A stretch of DNA of 64,000 nucleotides from the NCBI RefSeq assembly GCF_008520265.1, contig NZ_VIQM01000025.1, positions 186,001-250,000 on the forward strand, given 5' to 3'. Numbering within the stretch: the first letter of the stretch is position 1; the number at the start of each line of letters is the position of its first letter. Positions 47,729-57,014 of this stretch are shown here, in pieces. Both the position numbers and the translations under genes were made by a program. Source of the stretch: Sphingobacterium cavernae (GTDB lineage: Bacteria; Bacteroidota; Bacteroidia; Sphingobacteriales; Sphingobacteriaceae). The notes beneath the pieces are model-generated. The model made no database searches and was not told the DNA's origin. It worked only from the letters and a program-made list of their open reading frames with translations.

Positions 47729-47897
47729 ATATCAAATCTCCTTCAAGAGTTTTAGAATTCATTAAATCATCTAAAACTTTTTGATTTTCTTTAGATTCTG
47801 ACAACCAGAAATGCAATATTTTTAACTCAGAAACATTGCATTCATTATTTAAATATTTAGCTAATATTTTGGACAGGTTAGTTTCTTCTTGGTTCAT
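47727..47897 (-). pseudogene. N-terminal remnant of a FecR-type anti-sigma factor
   Basis: Fifty-six codons from the ATG at 47897 (MNQEETNLSKILAKYLNN) to a TGA at 47727. The stretch NVSELKILHFWLSESKENQK matches the cytosolic N-terminal helical domain of FecR-family anti-sigma factors, which are about 300 residues long. The transmembrane and periplasmic parts are missing: the sequence runs straight into the out-of-frame DUF4302 remnant. It lies just downstream of the sigma gene in the usual order. Confidence 0.75.
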
Positions 47898-47943
47898 ATA
47901 TAAATAAGAAACCTAACACAATAAAAGGGGTGACAAAAAAAAA

Positions 47944-48474
47944 CTATTTTAGTAAAAAAAGAAACACCAAGAAATATTCTGGATCTAACTTCGATTGAAT
48001 GTATTTAAGACCACGAAGTTTTTGAGTCTTTATCGTATTAATACTAATGTTTAATTTTGATGCGATTTCTTTAGATGATAATCCATCAAGATAGTATAGC
48101 CTAAAAATTTGTTGACAGGCGCTAGGAAGGTTAGAGATTAATTTATTCACCTCGGCAATAGCCTCCGTTTTAATCATTGCATTATCAAAATCCAAATCAA
48201 CAATATCTTCAAAAGGTGTCAGTTCATGATATTTTGATTCTACTTTTGCACGTCTATGCCAATTCAATATGCTATTCTTCACAGAAGTATACAGAAATGA
48301 TTTGTAGACATTTTCATTTGGAGTAATTGTATCAAATTTGGTAAACAAGGTCAAAAAAGCTTCTTGCACAAAATCTTCAGCCATTATGTGATCGCCTAAA
48401 AGTGTATAAGCAAAGAAGCAAAGATTTTGGTAATGCTTATCGAATTATTGTTTAACAGATTTGGCTGTAGACAT
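47944..48474 (-). pseudogene. ECF sigma factor (FecI type), interrupted by an early stop
   Basis: Reading from the ATG at 48474, codon 10 is TAA (48445-48447); beyond it the frame stays open for the rest of the gene: FDKHYQNLCFFAYTLLGD then AEDFVQEAFLTL (region 2), then the region 4 helix-turn-helix DGLSSKEIASKLNISINTIK and LRGLKYIQ. The family directs RNA polymerase to uptake-gene promoters under control of a FecR partner. Translation could restart at the internal ATG 48384, which would give a 146-residue protein without the first part of region 2. I judge the gene inactive. Confidence 0.8.
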
Positions 48475-48516
48475 CGATAGATTTATTTTTAACATTTACA
48501 CAAACATAACGATTTG

Positions 48517-49608
48517 TTAAAATATAACACACACAGACTTAGGAATTTCTATCATTTTGTAGTTTTCTTTAGAAAAATTTTTTCCTACATCTAAAATAGC
48601 AATATAATTTGAATTTTGGTTAGATATAAGTATTTTATTTTCTTTTGGAGAAAAATTTAAGTTTCTAGGGGAATTTCCGTGTACGGAAGAATATTTTTCA
48701 AATTTCAGAAGATTATTCTCTTCGACTTTAAACTTGTAAATAAAGTTTGCTGACCCTCTATTGGTAGCATAAATGTATTTCCCATTACTACTCATTTTTA
48801 TATCCGCTCCTCCATGTTCACCCTCAAACGCTTTAGGAAACATTGGAACTATTTGCTTAGAAATCCAATTAGAATTTGAAAATTGAAACACCTCAATTTC
48901 ACCAGTTAATTCCAACACACTGTATATTGTATTTTCATCCTTTGAGAATGTCAAATGCCGAGGTCCACCACCAAGCTTAGTCTTAATCTCACTTATTTTC
49001 TTTAGTGAATAATTGCCATCTACATGCTCAATTCCAAAAACATAAATCAAATCTGCACCAAGATCGGACACAAAAACTTGCGCTCCATCCTTTGTAAAAA
49101 ATGCAGAATGTACATGTGATTGCTTCTGACGCTCTTTATTGATACTCGAACCTTTGAATTCTACCAAATCTTCCATCTGCTTGATACTTCCATTTGCATT
49201 CAGCGAGAGTAATGCTAAAGAACCACTTGAATAATTTGACACAACTGCTAACGGTTTATCTGGACTTAAAGATAAATGACAAGGATGCATACCAGCAGTT
49301 GAGGATTGATTCAAGATAGTATCATTTTTCAAGTCGTAAGATGTTAACATGCCATTTGTATCTTCATTTACTGCATATAGTATATCGCCATTTCTTGCAA
49401 GAAAGGATGGATTACTCATGGGAATAGTTTTTACAAACTTGGCATTACCAGATTTTTCTTCGAAATCATATACGTATACCCCCTTACTCTCACTTCCACT
49501 AGTATAAGTTCCTACATACATTTTGTGTGTTTGAGCATTTAGATTATTCATATCAAGTAAAACAGTTAATACACACAAAAGGATTAAGAGTGGCGAAGAA
49601 CTTTTCAT
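48517..49608 (-). CDS. Exported lactonase-type seven-bladed beta-propeller
   Basis: A 363-residue protein with a signal peptide (about 1-25, ending NLNAQ). It matches the 6-phosphogluconolactonase/YbhE propeller family: MYVGTYTSGSESKGVYVYD, GMHPCHLSLSPD, VVSNYSSGSLALLSL, GGGPRHLTFSKDENTIY and GNSPRNLNFSPKENKILISN are repeat motifs spaced along the chain. The family includes sugar lactonases; a leader suggests a periplasmic enzyme. The extreme C-terminus (PKSVCVIF) looks unusual and may be shifted, but the propeller is complete. Confidence 0.82.
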   Translation of the reverse strand: MKSSSPLLILLCVLTVLLDMNNLNAQTHKMYVGTYTSGSESKGVYVYDFEEKSGNAKFVKTIPMSNPSFLARNGDILYAVNEDTNGMLTSYDLKNDTILNQSSTAGMHPCHLSLSPDKPLAVVSNYSSGSLALLSLNANGSIKQMEDLVEFKGSSINKERQKQSHVHSAFFTKDGAQVFVSDLGADLIYVFGIEHVDGNYSLKKISEIKTKLGGGPRHLTFSKDENTIYSVLELTGEIEVFQFSNSNWISKQIVPMFPKAFEGEHGGADIKMSSNGKYIYATNRGSANFIYKFKVEENNLLKFEKYSSVHGNSPRNLNFSPKENKILISNQNSNYIAILDVGKNFSKENYKMIEIPKSVCVIF

Positions 49609-49781
49609 AGACTCGTTAAATTTCGTTAAATAGATTATTAGCTTAATTCAAAACAGTATATTCGCAGGTATTGATATATTAAGCTTAATATATAAGTAAG
49701 ATAGTATTATTCATTTGAATAAATAATGCTTTTATAAATTATTCTAATATTTTTGTACCATAAAATTTGACAAACAATTTA

Positions 49782-51146
49782 ATGAAAAAACTTTTTGGAA
49801 TACTTTTTATTCTAACGGTATATTTAAATACTTTATCGGCACAAGAAAAATTAGTAGATCGCATAATTGCCACAGTAGGTAATGCAAGTATCTTGCAATC
49901 CGATTTAGAAATGGAATACACACAATTTTTGGCACAGGGCAACAAACCTGATGACAAAGTAAAGTGTTATATTCTGCAACAATTACTGACACAAAAACTT
50001 TTGGCTCAACAAGCTGTAATTGACTCTATTGAAGTTTCAGAAACGGAAGTGGACGATCAGCTGAATATGCGTATAAGATCTATGGTGCAACGTGCAGGTG
50101 GAAAAGAACGCTTAGAAGAATTTTTAAACCGTTCTATTCTCCAGCATAAAGAAGAGATGCGTCCTGCAGTTGCTGAACAGTTAAAAGGAAACAAAATGCA
50201 AGGTCAGATCGTCTCAAAAATAGATGTAACACCAGAAGAGGTTAAGAGATATTTCAACGGTTTAAATCCTGACAGTCTTCCTTATTTCAATACTGAGATT
50301 GAGTACGCACAATTGGTTATTGATCCTGTTTTGACCAAAGAAGAAAAAGATCAATTTAGAAAGAAAGCTGAAGGTTACCGTCAACAAGTATTAAATGGAT
50401 CTGACTTCGGAACGATTGCAAGACTATATTCTGAAGACGGCTCAGCACCATATGGTGGAGAATTAGGTTTTAATACCCGTGAAAATTGGGTGAAAGAATT
50501 TTCTGCAAATGCATTTAGATTAAAAAAAGGTGAAATTTCTCCAGTGTTTGAAACACAATTTGGTTTTCACTTTTTACAAGTGCTTGAGCGTAGAGGTGAA
50601 GAGGTAAACGTGAGACACATATTGATCAAAAAACAAGCTACCATAGAATCCCTAAATCGTGCTAAAGCAAAAATTGATAGTATAGCTAATTTAATTGCTA
50701 CTAAAAAATTGAGTTTTAATCAGGCTGCTTCCATCTATTCTGATGATCAAAATACAAAATATGCAGGAGGTATAGTATCTAATATGGAGGACCGTTCTAC
50801 ATTAATCCCTGTAGATCAATTGGACGATGTCGAAGTATTTAATGCTATTGACCCATTGAAAGAAGGTGAAATATCGAAACCAATTGTTTATACAGATAAA
50901 AGATTAGGCGAAAAATCATACCGTATTTATTACTTACGTTCGAGAATCCCTCCACATAAAGCGAATATGGAACAAGATTTTGCCAAAATCAAAGAAGCTG
51001 CAAGACAAGATAAAGTAAACCGAACGCTGAGCGAGTGGTTTGAAACACGAAGAGAAACAACTTATATAGACGTGAATCCAGAATTCATGTCATGTGAAGA
51101 GTTAAAAATTTGGACAAAACCGACTAAAGAATTAGCGAGTAAATAA
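49782..51146 (+). CDS. SurA-type periplasmic peptidyl-prolyl isomerase
   Basis: A 454-residue protein with a signal peptide (about 1-20, ending TLSAQ). An N-terminal helical chaperone domain follows (VDRIIATVGNASILQSDLEM). Two parvulin-like PpiC domains come next: the first around 170-270 (AQLVIDPVLTKEEKDQFRKK, YSEDGSAPYGGELGF, FGFHFLQVLERRG), the second from VRHILIK to about residue 380. The layout is that of SurA, which escorts outer-membrane proteins. An upstream TTG start (49767) is rejected because the ATG starts the signal peptide. A strong terminator follows. Confidence 0.9.
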   Translation: MKKLFGILFILTVYLNTLSAQEKLVDRIIATVGNASILQSDLEMEYTQFLAQGNKPDDKVKCYILQQLLTQKLLAQQAVIDSIEVSETEVDDQLNMRIRSMVQRAGGKERLEEFLNRSILQHKEEMRPAVAEQLKGNKMQGQIVSKIDVTPEEVKRYFNGLNPDSLPYFNTEIEYAQLVIDPVLTKEEKDQFRKKAEGYRQQVLNGSDFGTIARLYSEDGSAPYGGELGFNTRENWVKEFSANAFRLKKGEISPVFETQFGFHFLQVLERRGEEVNVRHILIKKQATIESLNRAKAKIDSIANLIATKKLSFNQAASIYSDDQNTKYAGGIVSNMEDRSTLIPVDQLDDVEVFNAIDPLKEGEISKPIVYTDKRLGEKSYRIYYLRSRIPPHKANMEQDFAKIKEAARQDKVNRTLSEWFETRRETTYIDVNPEFMSCEELKIWTKPTKELASK

Positions 51147-51149
51147 CAA

Positions 51150-51191
51150 AAAAAGATGAGGCTTGAATATATTTTCAAGCCTCATCTTTTT
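51150..51191. terminator. Bidirectional terminator after the SurA-type gene
   Basis: Left arm AAAAAGATGAGGCTTGAA (51150-51167) and right arm TTCAAGCCTCATCTTTTT (51174-51191) with a 6-base loop; the next gene is convergent. Confidence 0.9.
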
Positions 51192-51207
51192 TATATATCA
51201 AAAAATA

Positions 51208-52080
51208 TTAACGTTCAAACATCATTTCGAGAATCACTCGCCATTGGAAATCATCTTTCAATTGCCAAACACGAATGTAGTTAAATTTGACTGCTTTATC
51301 CTTCGTGTGTATTGTCGCAGTTCCTTGTGAATACGCATACTCACCGCTATACGCACGACCAACTTTTAAAGGCTCAGTTACGATGTCTATACGCTGCTTT
51401 TTGATGAAGTTAACGACATTAGTCTTACCTTCAATTTCGTTTTGCCACGGATAATAAAAGCGAACCTCATCCGCCATAAATTCTTTATATGCAGCCTCAG
51501 TATCACGTTTTGATATAGTTGAAAACAATTGATCTGTTGATGATATAATATCTTCTCGTTGTTTTAATCGAACTTGTGAACGATGCTTCAAATACCAAGA
51601 ATCATCAGGCTCTTGATAGGTTAAATCTTTAGCTTTCTGTTTTCCGTAATTCTCTACTTCTGCGCGAAGATCAACTTTCCACACGCCTTTCTTATCACGT
51701 TTCCAAATCGTTAAATACTGACCATAACGTTTAATAGCGCCAACTTTTTGGAATTCTAAATTTCCAGAAGTCACACCAAATTCCAAACTTTTGGAAACCA
51801 AAGCAAAATTTGGCTCCCAACTCAATACATCAGGTATATTGGGTCTATTATTTAAATAATTAAAAGCATTGACCTCCGAAGGCACATAGAAAGATGAAGT
51901 CTTATCAATAATAGATGAAAACGCAGCATGAGGCCCTTCAGCTTTTGCTATAATAGCAGCATTGCGATCTGCAGTGATTAATCCGCCTACTTTTTCAGGC
52001 AGTTGAGCAAATAATACTTGCCCAGGGATCAAAGCACATGCAAAAGATACGGTTTTAAGAATTGTAGAATACTTCATCAA
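51208..52080 (-). CDS. Exported protein with two NTF2-like (DUF4440-type) domains
   Basis: A 290-residue protein with a signal peptide (about 1-25, ending ALIPGQVLFAQ). Two similar units follow: the first around 35-145 (ADRNAAIIAKAEGPHAAFSS, YGQYLTIWKRDKKGVWKVDL) and the second around 180-288 (DTEAAYKEFMADEVRFYYPW, TATIHTKDKAVKFNYIRVW and WRVILEM). The WKVDL and RVILEM endings are typical of this fold. No catalytic set is visible. It lies 21 bases downstream of cysS on the same strand. Confidence 0.72.
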   Translation of the reverse strand: MMKYSTILKTVSFACALIPGQVLFAQLPEKVGGLITADRNAAIIAKAEGPHAAFSSIIDKTSSFYVPSEVNAFNYLNNRPNIPDVLSWEPNFALVSKSLEFGVTSGNLEFQKVGAIKRYGQYLTIWKRDKKGVWKVDLRAEVENYGKQKAKDLTYQEPDDSWYLKHRSQVRLKQREDIISSTDQLFSTISKRDTEAAYKEFMADEVRFYYPWQNEIEGKTNVVNFIKKQRIDIVTEPLKVGRAYSGEYAYSQGTATIHTKDKAVKFNYIRVWQLKDDFQWRVILEMMFER

Positions 52081-52101
52081 AAATCATTTGCAATCTCCTA
52101 A

Positions 52102-53574
52102 TCAAATCTTATTCCAAAGTGTTCCGTCTTTGCTATCTTTTAATTGAATACCAATAGCGTTTAGCTCATTACGAATTTTATCCGAGGTAGCGTAATCTTT
52201 ATTTGTCTTGGCTTCATTGCGTAATGAGATAACTAATTCCATCAACTTGTCGACACTTTCATTATCAGCACCCAATTGATCGTCCTTTAATCCCATGATA
52301 TCAAAAACGAAGTCATTTAATAAAGATTTTATTTTCGATAAAGTCGCTTCATCTACTTGCTGTTTTCCATCGTAGATCGAATTAATCAAACGCACCAAAT
52401 CAAATAATTCTGCAATTAATACAGGCGAATTAAAATCATCATCCATTGCTGCATAACAGCGCGCTGTCAAAGCATCCAAATCCACATCAATATTTGACTT
52501 AGATGAAGGAACAATCTTTTCTAATAACGCAATAGCATTCATCAGACGCTTGTATCCCTTCTCCGCTGCATCTAAAGCATCATTAGAAAAATCCAATGTA
52601 CTTCTGTAATGCGCCTGCAACATAAAGAAACGCACCGCCATTGGCGAATAACCCTTATTCAATAATGGATGATTCCCCGTGAACAATTCACCCGGCAAGA
52701 AACCATTACCTGCTGACTTGGACATACGCGCTCCATTTACAGTTAGCATATTCGTATGCATCCAGTATTTTGAAGGCGTGGTATGATTACAAGCTTGCGA
52801 TTGTGCAATCTCATTCGTATGGTGCGTAGCAGCCAAATCCATTCCACCACCGTGGATATCAAATTGGTCACCCAAATATTTGCGACTCATCGCCGAACAT
52901 TCGATATGCCAGCCTGGAAATCCTACACTCCAAGGAGCTGGCCAACGCATAATATGCTCTGGCTTTGCTTTAATCCACAGTGCAAAGTCTAATCGACCTC
53001 TCTTCTCATCCTGACCACCTAATTCTCTTGTATTATTTAATAAATCTTCAAGATTGCGATTGGTCAAAATTGTATAATTGTGCTCTTTGGTGTATTTGTC
53101 AACATCAAAATAAACCGTACCGTTTACCTCATAAGCATAACCATTTGCAATGATTTGCTTCACCATTTCGATTTGCTCGGAAATATGACCCGTGGCAGTA
53201 GGTTCAATGCTTGGCGGCAAAGTGTTGAACAGGCGTAACATATCGTGGAAACCAATCGTATATTTCTGCACGATTTCCATTGGCTCCAACTGCTCTAATT
53301 TCGCTTTTTTAGCGAATTTGTCATCGCCCTCATCATTATCACCTTCCAAGTGACCAGCGTCCGTAATATTACGAACGTAGCGCACTTTATACCCTAAGTG
53401 AAGTAAGTATCGGAATATTAAATCAAATGAAACGAAAGTTCTACAATTTCCTAAATGTACATCACTATAAACGGTAGGACCACATACATACATCCCTACA
53501 AGATTTGGGTGTATCGGCTCAAACTTTTCTTTTTTACGTGTTAATGTATTATAAAGTACCAGATTGTGTTGCAT
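52102..53574 (-). CDS. cysS: Cysteinyl-tRNA synthetase
   Basis: Charges tRNA-Cys, 490 residues, class I. The HIGH-type motif is HLGNCRTF, the second signature is [10 protein letters not shown] (KMSKS), and the zinc ligands include the Cys in MYVCGPTVY and the HIECSAMS segment. The anticodon-side domain is complete at the C-terminus. It runs in the same direction as der and the NTF2-like gene, with 30 bases between der and cysS. Confidence 0.96.
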   Translation of the reverse strand: MQHNLVLYNTLTRKKEKFEPIHPNLVGMYVCGPTVYSDVHLGNCRTFVSFDLIFRYLLHLGYKVRYVRNITDAGHLEGDNDEGDDKFAKKAKLEQLEPMEIVQKYTIGFHDMLRLFNTLPPSIEPTATGHISEQIEMVKQIIANGYAYEVNGTVYFDVDKYTKEHNYTILTNRNLEDLLNNTRELGGQDEKRGRLDFALWIKAKPEHIMRWPAPWSVGFPGWHIECSAMSRKYLGDQFDIHGGGMDLAATHHTNEIAQSQACNHTTPSKYWMHTNMLTVNGARMSKSAGNGFLPGELFTGNHPLLNKGYSPMAVRFFMLQAHYRSTLDFSNDALDAAEKGYKRLMNAIALLEKIVPSSKSNIDVDLDALTARCYAAMDDDFNSPVLIAELFDLVRLINSIYDGKQQVDEATLSKIKSLLNDFVFDIMGLKDDQLGADNESVDKLMELVISLRNEAKTNKDYATSDKIRNELNAIGIQLKDSKDGTLWNKI

Positions 53575-53604
53575 ATAGAACTCTAGCTTGCTTGATTTAT
53601 TAAA

Positions 53605-54912
53605 TTATTTTTGTCTGAAATATACTTGAATAGGAACACCCGTGAAATCAAAATTCTCACGTAATTTGTTCTCTACATAACGTTTGTACGGATCTTTGAT
53701 ATACTGTGGCAAATTACAGAAGAAAGCAAACATTGGTGCTTTTCCTGGCAATTGCGTGGCGTATTTCACTTTGATGTATTTCCCTTTGATAGCTGGCGGC
53801 GGGTAATTTTCAATTACCCCCAACATTACCTCATTTAATTTCGAAGTAGGAATTTTTTTCGTTTTGTTTTTGTGTACTTCCATTGCAACTTCCACTACTT
53901 TGAAAATACGTTGTTTCTCTGTCACTGACGTGAAAATAATGGGAACATCTGTGAAAGGTGCAATTTTTTCTCTGATACGCGCTTCGAATTCTTTCATTGT
54001 TTTATGGTCTTTCTCAATGGTATCCCATTTGTTGATCACAATTACAATTCCTTTTTTATTTTTCTCCGCCAAATGGAAGATATTGATATCTTGTGCTTCG
54101 ATACCGTCATTCGCATCCAACATCAACACTACGACATCCGAATCCTCTAATGCGCGAATTGTACGCATCACCGAGTAAAACTCGATATCTTCGTTTACTT
54201 TACTTTTACGACGAAGACCTGCAGTATCCACTAGCAAGAATTCGTGACCAAATTGGTTGTAATGTATTTTGATGGTATCACGTGTCGTACCTGCGATATC
54301 CGTTACAATATTACGATCTGTACCTAATAAAGCATTCGTTAATGAAGATTTACCTACATTCGGACGCCCCACAATTGTTACTTTTGGCAAATAATCTTCT
54401 TCTTCCTCTTCTTCTGGCTCTGGAAAATGTGATACTACCGCATCCAATAATTCTCCTGTACCCGAACCTGTCGCTGAAGATACATTGTATACTTCACCTA
54501 ATCCAAACGCATAAAACTCGGAAGAATCATGGTGCAATTTAGCATGATCTACTTTGTTGGCAACTACATATACCGGCTTTGACGTACGACGCAGTAAATC
54601 TGCAATCTCATCATCCAAATCTGTAATACCAGTTTTCACGTCCACCATAAAGATGATTACAGACGCTTCTTCAATAGCGATATGTACTTGATCACGGATA
54701 GCTTCTTCGAAGATATCATCCGAACCGTGTACAAAACCACCCGTATCTATTACGGTGAATTTCTTACCGATCCACTCGGCTACCTCGTAATGACGATCTC
54801 GCGTTACACCACTAAAATCATCAACGATTGCCTTTCTACTTTCCGTAAGGCGGTTAAATAAAGTCGATTTTCCCACATTCGGGCGACCTACAATTGCAAC
54901 AATGTTTGCCAT
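53605..54912 (-). CDS. der: Ribosome-assembly GTPase Der (EngA)
   Basis: A 435-residue GTPase with two tandem G domains (first [11 protein letters not shown] near residue 8, second [13 protein letters not shown] around 180) and a C-terminal KH-like domain. [31 protein letters not shown] and NKWDTIEKD are the G3 and G4 motifs. It matures the large ribosomal subunit. Upstream lies the 3' end of a group II intron, about 113 bases from the start codon; the promoter must lie in that gap or further back. Confidence 0.96.
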   Translation of the reverse strand: MANIVAIVGRPNVGKSTLFNRLTESRKAIVDDFSGVTRDRHYEVAEWIGKKFTVIDTGGFVHGSDDIFEEAIRDQVHIAIEEASVIIFMVDVKTGITDLDDEIADLLRRTSKPVYVVANKVDHAKLHHDSSEFYAFGLGEVYNVSSATGSGTGELLDAVVSHFPEPEEEEEEDYLPKVTIVGRPNVGKSSLTNALLGTDRNIVTDIAGTTRDTIKIHYNQFGHEFLLVDTAGLRRKSKVNEDIEFYSVMRTIRALEDSDVVVLMLDANDGIEAQDINIFHLAEKNKKGIVIVINKWDTIEKDHKTMKEFEARIREKIAPFTDVPIIFTSVTEKQRIFKVVEVAMEVHKNKTKKIPTSKLNEVMLGVIENYPPPAIKGKYIKVKYATQLPGKAPMFAFFCNLPQYIKDPYKRYVENKLRENFDFTGVPIQVYFRQK

Positions 54913-55104
54913 ATTTTTCTAAATAAATTAATCTCGCGCGTTACCATCCCGGCAACTCATTTCAAAATGAAATATAAGGCACAAAGTTACATAAAATAGA
55001 TTGTATTATTTTCAGGGAATTGACAATCGGATAGGAGGAACGGGATTAATTCCCGTTCCGACCTTCCACAGCACCGTACGTACCGTTCGGTATACGGCGC
55101 TTCC

Positions 55105-56437
55105 CTAAGTTGTAACACAAACTCGCTTGTATTCTGCTAGTAAAGACGGGTATCCCAGGTGTTTAAGATAATCGTTGGAAAGAGTGGTTGACAGTATCCA
55201 ACTTTTTGCTGTATGCCAGTAACTTTTCCTTGTGTTAGCCCATTCATACGCCTTGTACTTACTTACACCTAGTTGCACCAGGTTCAAGATTTTAGTCTTG
55301 GTTCGTTTCCATTGTTTCCATTTGACCATACGTAGACGGCGACGGTACCATTTATCCATATCCCGGAGACTAACTACCCATGTCCGCGAGTTTAAAGTAG
55401 TGCATCCAGCCTGTGAGGTATTCCCTAAGGTAGAGAATTCGCTGTTCGTCGCTCCAACCCCGACTACGGCCGGTTAATACTTTAATCTTCGCTTTCATCT
55501 TCCCTAGACTTTTAGGGTGAATACGTAAGCGCGACTCCCCTCTGTAATTGTAGAAACTATAGCCTAGAAATTTAATCTTGGATACATGACGAACGACGCT
55601 TTTCTCTTTATTGACTTTAAGTATCAGCTTACCTTCAACAAATTTTGTGATCGATTCCATAACCCGTGAGGCACTCCGTTTACTACGACAAAGTATCATA
55701 AGGTCATCAGCGTAACGTACAAATTTGTGTCCTCGAGATTCCAGTTCTTTATCCAGTTCATCAAGCATAATATTGCTCAAAAGTGGGCTTAGTGGGCCTC
55801 CTTGAGGTACACCTTCTGTAGTTACTTTAGTCCTTCCGTTTATTTCTACACCTGCTCTCAAGTATCGATGGATAAGTGAGATCAGTCTTCCATCTTTGAT
55901 CGTGCGTGATAATAATTCAATCAGTTTACTGTGATTCACAGTATCGAAGAACTTCTCTAAGTCCATGTCTACGGAATAATTATACCCCTGTTGAATGTAT
56001 GACTTGCATTTGAGAAGCGCTTGATGCGCGTTGCGACCCGGACGAAAACCATAGCTGTGGTCACTGAATTCAGGTTCGTAGATTGGTGTCAGGATTTGAC
56101 TAATGCCCTGCTGGATGAGCCGATCAACTACTGTGGGGATGCCCAGCATTCGCGTTGACCCATTGTCTTTAAGAATTTCAACACGTCTTACTGCAGAAGG
56201 GTAGTAACTCCCTTGCTTGATGGATGTTAAAAGTTTCTCCTTATGCTCTCTAAGATAATCCACAAGGGATTCGACGCCCATCTTATCGATACCTCCAGCA
56301 CCACCATTACCGACAACTTGTACATAGACAGCATTTAAGTTCTGACGGTCAAGAAGTTGTTCTAACAGTTCATCTACTCGTGTGTTTGTGTCTGTGAGGC
56401 TCTTTTCAATCATCCTAATAAAAGTCTGCCCTCCCAC
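55105..56437 (-). pseudogene. Group II intron reverse transcriptase/maturase, frameshifted
   Basis: The main frame (56437 down to 55370) has 355 residues and the standard RT blocks: GTMRMLGIPT-like STRMLGIPTVVDR, SYGFRPGRNAHQAL, VDMDLEKFFDTVNH, GVPQGGPLSPLLSN and RYADDLMILCRS with the catalytic YADD. The maturase segment GWMHYFKLADM follows and then the frame breaks at 55370-55372 (TAG). Removing one T restores LADMGS-SLRDMDKWYRRRLRMVKWKQW, which continues the family sequence in the next frame (55105-55359). The lesion separates the last 90 or so residues, so the protein is probably inactive unless the base is a consensus error. Confidence 0.85.
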
Positions 56438-56929
56438 ATAGCATTCGGGTTCCGGCCTATTCTTTTGTGATCAGGTTGATAAACGTTATCAATTTTCTGC
56501 ATTCTGTCCTTCATTAGGTAATTCTCAATGTATTGATCACTAACTTAAGGTTCATTCCTTCCTTGCTTTGCCGTAAGCAAGTACTACGAAATCGGCTGAC
56601 TTCTCACAGCTAGCTTTAATCCTTGCTTCTGAAAAAAAAACTTCCACAAGTCTGTGAGATCTCCCCGGGTAAGAACGATAACTTTCCTCTCATGTGTCTG
56701 CTACATTTACCTTGATGCTTCTGTACAGTATAGGACTTTAGTTTGTTTGGCAACCTCATCCAGCAGCTTAGGCCTTATATGTAGTTTCTGTCCGTCAGAC
56801 CGAGAGTTTGCCTAATGCTTCCTTCAGATTCCACCTCACGATGGACACCCTTGCCTTCGGCTAACACTTCCAACTGTAATGGCGTGTTCGGGACTTGCAC
56901 CCTAGAGTTATCGCCCATGCCGGGCGCAC
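56438..56929 (-). ncRNA. Group II intron RNA, domains I to III
   Basis: About 490 bases between the intron 5' end and the reverse transcriptase gene, with no open frame. It should fold into the ribozyme's first domains. I can only confirm the 5' start motif and the GGGTGCAAGTCCC element near it. Confidence 0.6.
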
Positions 56930-56932
56930 AAC

Positions 56933-56966
56933 AAAAATACCAGCTAAGTGCTTAGCTGGTATTTTT
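56933..56966 (-). terminator. Terminator of the symporter gene, next to the intron insertion site
   Basis: Arms AAAAATACCAGCTAAG and its inverse CTTAGCTGGTATTTTT with a 2-base loop. On the minus strand it ends the symporter transcript, and the intron begins 3 bases behind the T run. Confidence 0.9.
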
Positions 56967-57014
56967 ATACTATATATCTACGAATTAAACACGTTTCAGG
57001 AAGATTAAATAGTT

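Larger units (their letters stand above)
55026..56929 (-). mobile_element. Group II intron, about 1.9 kb, behind a terminator
   Basis: On the minus strand, the 5' end begins GTGCGCCCGGCATGG at 56929, a standard bacterial group II intron start (GTGYG), followed within 40 bases by CTCTAGGGTGCAAGTCCC. The reverse transcriptase sits in the middle of the element. Domain V is visible as a near-palindrome at 55071-55100 (core GCGCCGTATACC and GGTACGTACGGTGC), and domain VI as a hairpin at 55037-55059. I place the 3' end at 55026 (CCGAT), give or take a few bases. The upstream exon is the T-tract of a hairpin terminator. Confidence 0.85.

Noticed and set aside
56881..56940. Link between the intron 5' end and the GC-rich block near 13634 because both contain ATGCCGGGC
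   Set aside because: Nine bases shared are too few, and no further similarity follows.
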